Source: DATLBA01 sp035527275 (GTDB lineage Bacteria > Planctomycetota > Phycisphaerae > FEN-1346). From it: a stretch of 18,756 bases of DNA. A program made the translations under genes and the position numbers. This document shows positions 6,562 through 13,915 of the stretch, piece after piece (positions within the stretch are counted from its first letter, which is position 1; the number at the start of each line of letters is the position of its first letter). The notes beneath the pieces are model-generated. The model saw nothing but the letters and a program-made list of their open reading frames with translations. It searched no databases and was not told the DNA's origin. Location: NCBI GenBank assembly GCA_035527275.1, contig DATLBA010000088.1, positions 1 through 18,756 on the forward strand, in the 5' to 3' direction.

Positions 6562-6772
6562 AGAGGACCAAAAAGCGCGAACGCGCCGATTCGGCGGCCG
6601 CCACGCCTGAGGGTTTGAGACCCGGCGAGACTCCCGCAAAGAATCCTTGCATTTCCGGATTTTTTCGGTGCACTTTTGGTGGCGGAGCCTGTTTAATTAG
6701 TGAACTGGGCGGCGTTACGTTTTCTTCCTGGAAAAAGTTGGTCAACCTGAGGGGGAGAGAGGGAGCCAGGCG

Positions 6773-7660
6773 ATGGATCGGCGCGAGTTTGTGAAGAGTT
6801 CACTGGTGGGGGCCGGCGCAGCGGCGGGCCTATCGTCTGGCGGTCTGCCGGCGGCAGCGGCGGAAAAGCCCCAAGCGACCGCCGTCCTGAAACTGTGCAG
6901 CCAGGACAGCCGCATCCCCGGCAAGAGCCTCAAAGAGAAGGCCGAGAACCTCTTGAAATGGGGCGGTGTGGGCCTGGAGTTGGGCGCTATAGACGTCAAC
7001 CGCGCCAAACAGGCCAGAAAGGAACTCGAGGGAACCGGCGCCGGCATCGCCGCCCTATGCTACGGCTACATCCCGCTCATCGACCCCGACGAGGAAAAGC
7101 GAAGGAAGGGCGTCGAGAGCCTCAAGAAAGCGCTCGAGGCCGCCGGCGAGGCCGGGTCCACCGGCGTCATTTTCGTTCCGGCGTTCAACCAGAACCCGCA
7201 ACTCCCTTTTGCCGAAGGACGCAAGGTGCTGGTCGGCCTGCTGCCGGCCGTGGGGGAATACGCCGTGAAGTGTGGCACGCGGGTCCTGCTGGAGCCGCTT
7301 AACAGGGGCGAGGCCCGATTCCTGAACCAACTCGCCGTTGCCGCCTCGATCTGTCGTGACTGCAAGAGCGACGGCATTGACATGATGGGCGACTTCTACC
7401 ACATGTTCATCGAGGAGACGAGCGACGAGGGCGCATTCCTGTCAGCGGGCAAGTATCTCCACCACGTCCACCTGGCGAGCCGGCAGCGGAACCTCCCCGG
7501 TCAGGACGAGCGAAGTTTCGTGGACGGCTTCCGCGGACTCAAGCGAATCGGATACCAGGACTATTGCAGCCTCGAGTGCGGCTGCAAGGGCGACCCGATG
7601 GTCGAGATTCCGAAATCGTTCGCGTTTCTGAAGAGCGAGTGGAAAAAGGCGACGGTGTAA
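6773..7660 (+). CDS. Tat-exported sugar phosphate isomerase/epimerase family protein (xylose isomerase-like TIM barrel)
   Basis: Likely a metal-dependent isomerase or epimerase acting on a free sugar or keto-sugar outside the cytoplasm; the substrate is unknown. The 295-residue product opens MDRREFVKSS, a twin-arginine signal, with a hydrophobic stretch and AAAA cleavage region near 30. The barrel carries probable metal ligands Glu174 (LLEPLNR), Asp207 (GDFYHM), His233 (HVHLASR) and Glu268 (SLECG). Their spacing of 33, 26 and 35 residues equals that of Glu152/Asp185/His211/Glu246 of Pseudomonas cichorii D-tagatose 3-epimerase, as I recall it. A hydroxypyruvate-isomerase-like role is an alternative. 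A GGGAG-type ribosome-binding site precedes the ATG. The Gfo/Idh/MocA gene starts 47 bases downstream, suggesting a joint pathway. Confidence 0.85.
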   Translation: MDRREFVKSSLVGAGAAAGLSSGGLPAAAAEKPQATAVLKLCSQDSRIPGKSLKEKAENLLKWGGVGLELGAIDVNRAKQARKELEGTGAGIAALCYGYIPLIDPDEEKRRKGVESLKKALEAAGEAGSTGVIFVPAFNQNPQLPFAEGRKVLVGLLPAVGEYAVKCGTRVLLEPLNRGEARFLNQLAVAASICRDCKSDGIDMMGDFYHMFIEETSDEGAFLSAGKYLHHVHLASRQRNLPGQDERSFVDGFRGLKRIGYQDYCSLECGCKGDPMVEIPKSFAFLKSEWKKATV

Positions 7661-7707
7661 CAGCCGCCGTCCGCCACACAGAAGGAAGACGAGAGAGGAG
7701 ATGACCC

Positions 7708-9027
7708 ATGAAGATGCACAAGCAGAAATCCAGAGGGTGTAGCCGGAGCGAGGTTTCGCGCCGGGAATTTTTGAAGACATCGGCGGCCATGTCGGCCGCC
7801 GCCCTGGTATCGGGCCTCGGCACGAGCCACATCTACGCCGCCGGTTCGGACACGATCAAGGTCGGTCTAATCGGGTGCGGGGGTCGCGGCAACGGGGCGA
7901 TCCGGGACTTCCTCAACGCCGCCAAGCAGTGCAACGCCGCCGCCAAGGTCGTCGCCTTCGGCGACCTGTGGGGGGACCGCGCCAAGGGCTCGATGAACAA
8001 TCTGAAGAAGGACCAGAACTTCAGCGCCATGGTAGACGCCCCCGAGGAGGCGTGCTTCGGCGGGTTCGACAATTACGAGAAGGTCATCGCGAGCGGCGTC
8101 GACGCCATCGTCACCGCCGCCCCTCCGGGCTTCCGGCCCTATCACGTCCCCGCCGCCATCGCCGCCGGCAAGCACGTGTTCATGGAGAAGCCCGTCTGCG
8201 TGGATCCGTGGGGCTACCGCGAGATGATCAAGGCCCACGAGATGGCCACGCAGAAGAAACTCACGGTCGTCGCCGGCACCCAGCGGCGCCACTCCAACCG
8301 GTACCGGGCCACCCTGGAGCAGATCCGCAACGGCCGGATAGGCAAGGTCGTCGGCGGCCAATTCTACTGGATGGGCGGGCCGGTCACGCACAACCGGCCG
8401 CGCGGGCCGAACATGTCCGACATCGAGTGGCAGATCATGAACTGGTACGCCTGGTGCTGGACCTGTGGCGACCACATCGTCGAGCAGCACGTCCACAACA
8501 TCGACATCATGCTGTGGGCCCTTGGGTCGCCGCCGGAGAAGTGCGTGGCCGTCGGCGGCCGCCAGGCCCGCCAGGAGCCGGGCAACATCTGGGACCACTT
8601 CGCCGTCGAGTACGAGTTCCCCGGCGGCGTCCGCTGCGCCAGTTACTGCTCGCACTGGCCCAAGAGCGCCGACCGCGTCAGCGAACGCGTCGTCGGCGAG
8701 AAGGGTTTCTCCAACTGCAACGGCGACATCTCCGGCGAGACGAAATGGAACTACCAGGGCCAGGAACCCAACCCCTACGTCCAGGAACATGTGGACTTCA
8801 TCGCGAGCATCAAGGGCGACGGCCCGCATTACAACGAGACCAAGCAGGTGGCCGAGTCGACCATGACGGCCGTCATGGGCCGGATGAGCGCCTACACCGG
8901 CCGCGAGATCTCCTGGAAGTGGGCCACTCAATCTTCGAAACTGAAACTGGGTCCGGAGAACATGCACTTGTTCGGCCCGTTCGAGCCGCCGCCCGTCGCG
9001 GTGCCGGGAAAGACCGAACTCGTCTGA
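7708..9027 (+). CDS. Tat-exported Gfo/Idh/MocA family oxidoreductase
   Basis: These proteins use NAD(P) to oxidise or reduce sugars, inositols or glycosides. The 439-residue product has a twin-arginine signal, SRREFLK (17-23), followed by a short hydrophobic stretch and a cleavage region near HIYAA (41-45). The Rossmann domain begins with GLIGCGGRG (53-61), and the family EKP motif is at 160-162. The C-terminal domain contains GDHIVEQHVHNID (254-266), the His/Asp-containing active-site segment of this subgroup. I start at ATG 7708, eight bases after GAGAGGAG. Exported Gfo/Idh/MocA paralogues are abundant in planctomycetes. Together with the isomerase upstream it suggests oxidation and isomerisation of a polysaccharide-derived sugar; the substrate cannot be read from sequence. 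Confidence 0.9.
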   Translation: MKMHKQKSRGCSRSEVSRREFLKTSAAMSAAALVSGLGTSHIYAAGSDTIKVGLIGCGGRGNGAIRDFLNAAKQCNAAAKVVAFGDLWGDRAKGSMNNLKKDQNFSAMVDAPEEACFGGFDNYEKVIASGVDAIVTAAPPGFRPYHVPAAIAAGKHVFMEKPVCVDPWGYREMIKAHEMATQKKLTVVAGTQRRHSNRYRATLEQIRNGRIGKVVGGQFYWMGGPVTHNRPRGPNMSDIEWQIMNWYAWCWTCGDHIVEQHVHNIDIMLWALGSPPEKCVAVGGRQARQEPGNIWDHFAVEYEFPGGVRCASYCSHWPKSADRVSERVVGEKGFSNCNGDISGETKWNYQGQEPNPYVQEHVDFIASIKGDGPHYNETKQVAESTMTAVMGRMSAYTGREISWKWATQSSKLKLGPENMHLFGPFEPPPVAVPGKTELV

Positions 9028-9039
9028 GGGCACCAAGCC

Positions 9040-9057
9040 GGTCCGCCTCGGCGGACC
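9040..9057 (+). terminator. Stem-loop after the isomerase/Gfo-Idh-MocA pair
   Basis: GGTCCGC (9040-9046) and GCGGACC (9051-9057) form a perfect 7-bp stem with loop CTCG, thirteen bases after the oxidoreductase stop. No T-run follows, so it may protect the 3' end of the mRNA or assist factor-dependent termination rather than act as a classic intrinsic terminator. Confidence 0.4.
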
Positions 9058-9090
9058 CGGTGAGAATTCAGGACCTATCAGGGAGGCGAC

Positions 9091-9717
9091 TTGTTCCGTC
9101 AACGATTGCGCCTCTGGTTTTGCGTGGAAGGAGACAAGCGTTACCTGAGCCATCATGACATGATGCGGCTTTGGGAGCGGGTGCTTCGGCGCGCGGGGCT
9201 GCCGCTTCGGATGAGCCAGGGCTTCAACCCGCGGCCCAAGATGTCGCTGCCGGAACCACGCAGCGTCGGTATTGCCTCAGAGGCCGAACTCCTGGAGTTC
9301 GAACTGGCCGACTGGGTCAATCCCGACGCCGTCCTAAGCGTCGTGCGTGACCAGGTTCCGGAGGAGATCGAGGTCGTCGATCTGGATCTGGTTCGCCCCA
9401 CCGACAAGGCCCATCCCATGAGCGTCGAATACACGGCGCGCCTGCCGGCGCCCGTCGAGGACCTTGGCCGGCGGGTGGAGCACCTGCTCGCCCGGTCCGA
9501 AGCGCCGGTCACCCGCCACCGCCCGAGCGGCGACAAGCACCTCGACGCCCGGCCGTTCATCGAGTCGCTGGAAGCGAACGGTCAGTCGCTGCGCATGGTG
9601 GTTCGAACGGGACCGGGGGGGACGGTGCGGCCCGACGAGGTGCTGCGCCTACTGGGCCTGGATGCCGAGACAATTGCCCGGGCCGACCTTCGCCGCGTGG
9701 CGATTCGCCTCGCCTGA
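9091..9717 (+). CDS. DUF2344 (TIGR03936, radical SAM-linked) protein, stand-alone
   Basis: The molecular function of this family is not established. The 208-residue product has the characteristic opening GDKRYLSHHDMMRLWERVL (about 14-32), then RRAGLPLRMSQGFNPRPKM and LPEPRSVGI. In many bacteria this domain is fused to, or directly follows, a B12-binding radical SAM protein. Here no such gene is in the window and the domain stands alone. I start at TTG 9091, four bases after GGGAGG, because the next in-frame ATG would remove the conserved N-terminus. It sits 78 bases upstream of the RNase G gene, a pairing I recall as frequent and which hints at a role in RNA or ribosome metabolism. Confidence 0.85.
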   Translation: MFRQRLRLWFCVEGDKRYLSHHDMMRLWERVLRRAGLPLRMSQGFNPRPKMSLPEPRSVGIASEAELLEFELADWVNPDAVLSVVRDQVPEEIEVVDLDLVRPTDKAHPMSVEYTARLPAPVEDLGRRVEHLLARSEAPVTRHRPSGDKHLDARPFIESLEANGQSLRMVVRTGPGGTVRPDEVLRLLGLDAETIARADLRRVAIRLA

Positions 9718-9795
9718 GGTGCGGGTCTCCGCAGGCGACTCGCTGGGGCGAGCGGCCCGCTGCAGGGAAAACTCACGGGAAAGGACGACACCCGG

Positions 9796-11346
9796 ATGTC
9801 CAAAGAAATGCTGATTAATGTTCTGGAAGGGGAAGAGTGCCGCATCGCCATTGTGTCCGATGGCACGCTCGAAGAGTTGTACCTGGAGCGCAGCAGCGCG
9901 GCCCGGCATGTGGGCAACATCTACAAGGGACGCATCAACAACACCGAGCCGAGCATCCAGGCCGCCTTCGTGGACATCGGGATGCCAAAGAACGGCTTCC
10001 TCCACGTTAGCGATGTGATTCCGTCGTCCTACCCGAAGCGGGTGAAGAACTCCGGCAAAGACGGCCAGAAGAAAAGGCGTTCGAACTGGCGCCCGCCCAT
10101 CCAGGACATTTTCAAGCCGGGCGATGAGATCATCGTCCAGATGACTAAGGAGGGGATCGGGACCAAGGGCCCGGCACTGACGACCGCGCTTAGCATCCCG
10201 GGGCGGTATCTGGTGCTGATGCCCTCGCTGGCGCGTCTGGGCGTATCGCGCAAGATCGAGGACGAAGCAACCCGCCGCCAGTTGCGAGAACTGCTGGCCA
10301 CCCTCGACCCGCCGAAGGGCATGGGCTTCATCGTGCGGACGGCCGGCCAGGGCCGCGGCAAGCGGGAATTGCGCCGCGACATGAATTACCTGCTCAGGCT
10401 GTGGAAAGTCGTTCAGTCGCGCGCCCAAAGCGCCAAGGCGCCAGCCGAAATCTTCCGCGAATCCGATCTCGTCGTCCGGACGCTACGGGACATCTTCACG
10501 CCCGACATCAGCACCGTCTGGGTCGATTCCGAACCGGTGCTGAAGCGGGTCCGCGAGTTCATGAAAATCGCCATCCCGCGCCAGGCCGGCCGCGCGAAAC
10601 TTCACACCGGCAGCGTTCCCCTGTTTCACAAGTATGGCGCGGAGGAGGCCATCGAACAGGTTTACAGCCGGATCGTGACCCTGCCGAAGGGCGGGACGAT
10701 CGTCATCGATCAGACCGAAGCGCTGGTGGCCATAGACGTCAACTCCGGCAAGTTCCGCCACGGAAAGGACGCCGAGGAGTCGGCCCACCAACTGAACGTG
10801 CTGGCCACCAAGGAGATCGTCCGCCAGGTCCGCCTGCGCGACCTGGGCGGCGTCCTGATCATCGATTTCGTCGACATGCAAAAGCCCGAGAACCGGCACC
10901 ACGTCGAAAAGGTGCTGCGCGACGCCATGAAGAACGACCGCGCCCGACACCGCATGCTCCGCATGAGCAAGTTCGGCATCGTCGAGATGACCCGTCAGCG
11001 CATGAGGCCGAGCCTCGAGGGCACGACCTACACAGGCTGCCCTTACTGCAAGGGCACAGGCATCGTCAAGGCACCCGAATCCATGGCGCTGGATGTCATG
11101 CGGACCGTGCGATTGTTAATCAACCGGAACGAGGTGGCCGCCCTTGAAGTGAGCCTCCATCCCAAAGTGGCCGAGTATCTCACCAACGTGAAGCGCGACG
11201 CCATCTCGCAGATCGAGAACGACCTGCGCAAACGCATCCGCATCCTGACCAACGCCCGGGCGAGCATCGACGAGGCGTCATACCGCTGTCTGGACAACCA
11301 GGGCGTGGAAGTCCGGGCCGAACCCCGAGGAAGGAAAGGGGCCTGA
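9796..11346 (+). CDS. rng: Ribonuclease G/E family endoribonuclease
   Basis: This enzyme makes single-strand cuts in rRNA precursors and mRNA in the cytoplasm. The 516-residue product has an S1 RNA-binding domain near the N-terminus (about 38-135, with HVGNIYKGRI and AAFVDIG). The 5'-sensor/RNase H-like region follows, then the DNase I-like catalytic domain with the two metal-binding aspartates, Asp314 in VAIDVNSGK and Asp357 in LIIDFVDM. A zinc-link motif CPYC (Cys415 and Cys418) follows, used for dimerisation in RNase E. The length fits RNase G, with no long RNase E scaffold tail. An insertion rich in Lys/Arg interrupts the S1 domain near 76-96. The ATG is preceded by GGAAAGGA. It is probably co-transcribed with the DUF2344 gene. 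Confidence 0.94.
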   Translation: MSKEMLINVLEGEECRIAIVSDGTLEELYLERSSAARHVGNIYKGRINNTEPSIQAAFVDIGMPKNGFLHVSDVIPSSYPKRVKNSGKDGQKKRRSNWRPPIQDIFKPGDEIIVQMTKEGIGTKGPALTTALSIPGRYLVLMPSLARLGVSRKIEDEATRRQLRELLATLDPPKGMGFIVRTAGQGRGKRELRRDMNYLLRLWKVVQSRAQSAKAPAEIFRESDLVVRTLRDIFTPDISTVWVDSEPVLKRVREFMKIAIPRQAGRAKLHTGSVPLFHKYGAEEAIEQVYSRIVTLPKGGTIVIDQTEALVAIDVNSGKFRHGKDAEESAHQLNVLATKEIVRQVRLRDLGGVLIIDFVDMQKPENRHHVEKVLRDAMKNDRARHRMLRMSKFGIVEMTRQRMRPSLEGTTYTGCPYCKGTGIVKAPESMALDVMRTVRLLINRNEVAALEVSLHPKVAEYLTNVKRDAISQIENDLRKRIRILTNARASIDEASYRCLDNQGVEVRAEPRGRKGA

Positions 11347-11352
11347 GCCCTT
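11337..11352 (+). terminator. Weak candidate terminator overlapping the rng stop codon
   Basis: AGGGGC (11337-11342) can pair with GCCCTT (11347-11352) with one G-U pair and a CTGA loop; the TGA in the loop is the rng stop. A TTTT tract lies only at 11358-11361. The arrangement is marginal. Confidence 0.2.
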
Positions 11353-11470
11353 CCCCACTTTTCCTTCTCGGGGCATGAGCCCATGTGCCCATCGCGCGAT
11401 ACGTTCAACAAGCCCTGGACCGTGAACGCTCGATTCTCTCCCACAATTCGCCATTCACAGCCGAGCAACG

Positions 11471-11595
11471 CGAGACGGCCGGATGGGCGACGTTCACGAT
11501 GGTTCCCGCTCCAAGATAGGTGTACGCGGCGTATTTGTTTGTACCACTACCATCGTCAGCGATGTTGTCCAGGCGGCCTACCGGGCTGTTTTTCA
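11471..11595 (-). pseudogene. Remnant of an RHS (YD-repeat) gene
   Basis: On the minus strand the frame reads GRLDNIADD, then YTYLGAGTIV and VAHPAV. This matches, from memory, the repeat core of planctomycete RHS proteins (pattern 'SRLDSI.D..SGT..DY.YLG.GT.V...HP'). Only about 40 residues are recognisable. The flanks lose similarity, and no start, signal or toxin region remains. RHS proteins are large secreted or wall-associated toxin-delivery proteins. I read this as a degraded fragment, lost by deletion or left by recombination between RHS copies, and not as a working gene. Confidence 0.65.
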
Positions 11596-11597
11596 TC

Positions 11598-11625
11598 TGG
11601 ACGGAAAGGGAAACGTCGCTAAACT
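11598..11625 (+). promoter_or_regulatory. Candidate promoter of the fab cluster
   Basis: TGGACG (11598-11603) and TAAACT (11620-11625), 16 bases apart, each match four of six consensus positions. It lies about 95 bases before the fabD ATG. It is weaker than the other promoters in the window, so it is only a candidate. Confidence 0.3.
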
Positions 11626-11721
11626 GTCGCTTTCCGTGGCGGGTGAGGAGATTTATCCGCCGGGGCGGGCGGCCGCGCAAACCCGGTACGTCTCAGCACA
11701 GAAACGGACGAGAGAGACAAC

Positions 11722-12675
11722 ATGGGTAAGACCGCATTCCTGTTTCCCGGTCAGGGGGCGCAATCCGTCGGCATGGGGAAGGACGTGGCGGAGGCCTTTC
11801 CCGAAGCCCGGGCCCTTTACGACAAGGCCGACCAGGTTCTGGGCTTCGGCCTCTCGGAGATCTGCTTCGAGGGCTCCGAGGATCGCCTCACGGCCACCGA
11901 CGTCAGCCAGCCGGCCATTCTGGTGACGAGCCTGGCGGTCCTGGCGGCCCTGCGGGCGACCGAGGCGGGGGCGGGCCTCAAGCCCCAGGCGGCGGCGGGC
12001 CTCAGCCTGGGCGAATACACGGCCCTCGTGGCCGCCGGAGCGGTTGATTTCGACGACGCCGTTCGCCTGACCCACCTTCGCGGCCGCACCATGCAAGAGG
12101 CGTGCGACGCCGTGCTGAGCGGCATGGTGTCGCTCCTGGGCGTGGACGAGAAAGGCGCCGAAAGAGTTTGCGAGGCCGCGCGCGAGGCCGGCAGGATCTG
12201 GCCCGCGAATTACAACTGTCCTGGCCAGGTGGTCGTAAGCGGCGAGGCGGCGGCGTGCGAGCGGGCCGTCGAGATCGCCGAGTCCATGGGGGCTCAACGA
12301 GCCGTGCCGCTGGAGGTGGCGGGGGGCTTTCATTCGCCTCTGATGACCCCCGCCCGCAAGAAACTGGCCGCGGAACTCGCCGATCTGACGGTCGGGGAAT
12401 TTACGTTCCCCGTGGTTGCAAACGTGACGGGAGATTTTTATAGTGGTCCCGCCGCCGCGGCGGACCTTTTGGCCCGCCAGGTGGACGGGGCCGTCCGGTG
12501 GCAGCAGGGCATCGAGCGCCTCTTGGCCGACGGGTTCGATACGTTCTATGAAATCGGACCGGGGCGCGTGCTCGTGGGCCTCTTGAAGCGGATTGACCGC
12601 AAGATTGGCCGCCGTGCCGTCGCCATCGGCACGGTCGAGGACATTGAATCGCTGAACGCGAAAGGAAGCGCATGA
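11722..12675 (+). CDS. fabD: Malonyl-CoA:ACP transacylase FabD
   Basis: FabD moves malonyl from CoA to acyl carrier protein, supplying the extender unit for type II fatty-acid synthesis. The 317-residue product begins KTAFLFPGQGAQ, the classic opening. The nucleophile is Ser95 in GLSLGEY and the catalytic His is His204 in GGFHSPLM. Arg122 in HLRGRTMQ is the probable malonyl-carboxylate ligand. The C-terminal FYEIGPGRVLVGL is also typical. The upstream ribosome-binding site is weak (GAGAG). The stop overlaps the fabG start by four bases, so translation is probably coupled. fabH and plsX, often placed before fabD, are absent from this window; an RHS remnant occupies the space instead. Confidence 0.95.
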   Translation: MGKTAFLFPGQGAQSVGMGKDVAEAFPEARALYDKADQVLGFGLSEICFEGSEDRLTATDVSQPAILVTSLAVLAALRATEAGAGLKPQAAAGLSLGEYTALVAAGAVDFDDAVRLTHLRGRTMQEACDAVLSGMVSLLGVDEKGAERVCEAAREAGRIWPANYNCPGQVVVSGEAAACERAVEIAESMGAQRAVPLEVAGGFHSPLMTPARKKLAAELADLTVGEFTFPVVANVTGDFYSGPAAAADLLARQVDGAVRWQQGIERLLADGFDTFYEIGPGRVLVGLLKRIDRKIGRRAVAIGTVEDIESLNAKGSA

Positions 12676-13403
12676 CCTTTGAAGGCAAGACGGCCATCGT
12701 CACGGGCGCGGCGCGGGGCATCGGTTTGGAGATTGCCAAACAGTTGGCCGAAGGCGGCGCGAGGGTCGTCCTGGTGGACGTCCTGGCGGAGGACCTCAAA
12801 AAAGCCGCCGGCGAACTCGGCCCCGACACGCTCGCCTACGCGGTGGACGTGACCGACGAGACGGCGGTCGAAAAGATGATTGACGAGGTGGCCGAAACAT
12901 GCGGCCGCATCGACATTCTCATCAACAACGCCGGCATCACGCGCGACGACCTGCTTCTCAGGATGACCCAGGACGAGTGGGACGCCGTCCTCAACGTGAA
13001 TCTGAAGGGCACGTTCCTGATGACAAAGCACGCGGCCAAGTATATGGTTCGGCAGCGCGGGGGGCGGATCGTGAACCTCGCGAGTGTCTCGGGGCTCGTC
13101 GGGAACCCCGGTCAGGCGAACTACTCGGCGTCGAAGGCGGGCGTCGTCGGCTTTACGAAAACCGTGGCCCGGGAACTGGCCCGCAGGAACGTCTGCTGCA
13201 ATGCCGTCGCCCCCGGTTTCATCAAGACCCGGATGACCGACGTTCTGCCGGAGAAGGCGAAGGAGCGGGCGCTCGGGGCCATTCCGCTGGGGCGCATGGG
13301 AACGCCGAACGAGGTCGCTGCCGCCGTCGTCTTCCTTGCCGGCGACGCGGCCTCGTATATCACCGGCCAGGTCCTCCCCGTGGACGGGGGCATGGCGACG
13401 TAA
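12672..13403 (+). CDS. fabG: 3-oxoacyl-ACP reductase FabG
   Basis: FabG reduces 3-oxoacyl-ACP to 3-hydroxyacyl-ACP with NADPH. The 243-residue short-chain dehydrogenase has the cofactor motif TGAARGIG (11-18), NNAG (85-88) and the catalytic tetrad Asn110, Ser138, Tyr151 and Lys155. The Ser, Tyr and Lys carry the numbers I recall for E. coli FabG. The C-terminal GQVLPVDGGMAT is standard. It starts at ATG 12672 inside the fabD stop (ATGA overlap). About 200 bases separate it from acpP, with a candidate internal promoter between them, so acpP-fabF may also be transcribed independently. Confidence 0.95.
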   Translation: MTFEGKTAIVTGAARGIGLEIAKQLAEGGARVVLVDVLAEDLKKAAGELGPDTLAYAVDVTDETAVEKMIDEVAETCGRIDILINNAGITRDDLLLRMTQDEWDAVLNVNLKGTFLMTKHAAKYMVRQRGGRIVNLASVSGLVGNPGQANYSASKAGVVGFTKTVARELARRNVCCNAVAPGFIKTRMTDVLPEKAKERALGAIPLGRMGTPNEVAAAVVFLAGDAASYITGQVLPVDGGMAT

Positions 13404-13489
13404 TCGGCGCTGCGACGTGGGGGGCTTGGAGTCTCGCCGCCCGGCGAAGGCTCAAGGGGCCAGCGCTGGACACCGGCGGTGAAAAGGCG

Positions 13490-13518
13490 TTGCAAAGGGG
13501 CGCGACGGCTGTTAGACT
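13490..13518 (+). promoter_or_regulatory. Candidate promoter for acpP-fabF
   Basis: TTGCAA (13490-13495) and TAGACT (13513-13518) are separated by 17 bases, each with four of six consensus matches. The site lies in the 200-base gap before acpP. A second promoter would let the cell make the abundant acyl carrier protein in excess of FabD and FabG. Confidence 0.45.
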
Positions 13519-13603
13519 GCCGGCGACGTTTCAGGAGAGGGAACAGGCGTATCCGATTTGAACCGCAAGGAGCATTCCCCACACAGGTTGAGGAGGCGTG
13601 AGC

Positions 13604-13912
13604 ATGGTGCCGGAAAAGCATAACGCAGAGGAGGCGGAAATGGCCCCGGAATCGTCCCAAGAGAAGTCGTCAGGAAAGGCCAGCGACGTCGGCCAGCGAA
13701 TCATCGAAATCGTCGCGGAACAGCTCGGAGTGGACAAGTCCCAAATCACCCGCGAGACGTCCTTCGTCAATGACCTGGGCGCCGACTCCCTCGACACCGT
13801 CGAGATTGTCATGGAAATTGAGGACGAGTTCGACATCGACGTGCCCCAGGAAGAGGCCGAGAAGATCCAGACCGTCGGCCAGGCCATCAACTATGTGGAG
13901 GCGCACCTGTAA
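13604..13912 (+). CDS. acpP: Acyl carrier protein AcpP with N-terminal extension and two possible starts
   Basis: ACP carries the growing acyl chain on a phosphopantetheine attached to the Ser of DSL. From the ATG at 13604 the product has 102 residues; from the ATG at 13640, 90. Typical ACPs have about 78, corresponding to the part from SDVGQRIIEIVAEQLG onward. The attachment Ser is encoded at 13787-13789 in GADSLDTVE. The acidic helix II and the LGVDKSQIT loop are standard. Both ATGs have an ideal ribosome-binding site inside a repeated GAGGAGGCG (13590-13598 and 13628-13636), so either or both starts may be used. A GTG at 13598 is too close to the first site. The extension is Glu/Ser/Lys-rich. 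The fabF ATG follows three bases after the stop. Confidence 0.93.
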   Translation: MVPEKHNAEEAEMAPESSQEKSSGKASDVGQRIIEIVAEQLGVDKSQITRETSFVNDLGADSLDTVEIVMEIEDEFDIDVPQEEAEKIQTVGQAINYVEAHL

Positions 13913-13915
13913 CCG

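Larger units (their letters stand above)
11353..11721. other. Interval between rng and fabD
   Basis: Apart from the RHS remnant on the minus strand and a weak candidate fabD promoter, I see no gene in this stretch of about 370 bases. The ORFs present on the plus strand have amino-acid compositions typical of out-of-frame reading. Base composition is less GC-rich around 11510-11660 than in the neighbouring genes, as expected of decaying or transferred sequence. Confidence 0.5.

Noticed and set aside
6570..6586. Minus-strand terminator (GCGC hairpin followed by T5) just past the tRNA
   Set aside because: The stem has four pairs with a GTTC loop and no minus-strand gene lies upstream to be terminated.
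5228..6610. Plus-strand open frame (460 codons) across sppA and the tRNA
   Set aside because: It is antisense to sppA and includes the tRNA-Cys gene, which is incompatible with a protein-coding gene.
7867..9156. Long minus-strand and +3-frame open frames across the Gfo/Idh/MocA gene
   Set aside because: They are shadows of a gene with clear Rossmann and EKP motifs, and their compositions (Arg- or Val/Asp/Gly-rich) are typical of out-of-frame reading.
13460..13469. Palindrome CCAGCGCTGG in the fabG-acpP gap as an operator
   Set aside because: A 10-base palindrome is common in GC-rich DNA. It lies upstream of a candidate promoter, but no second copy or known regulator motif supports it.
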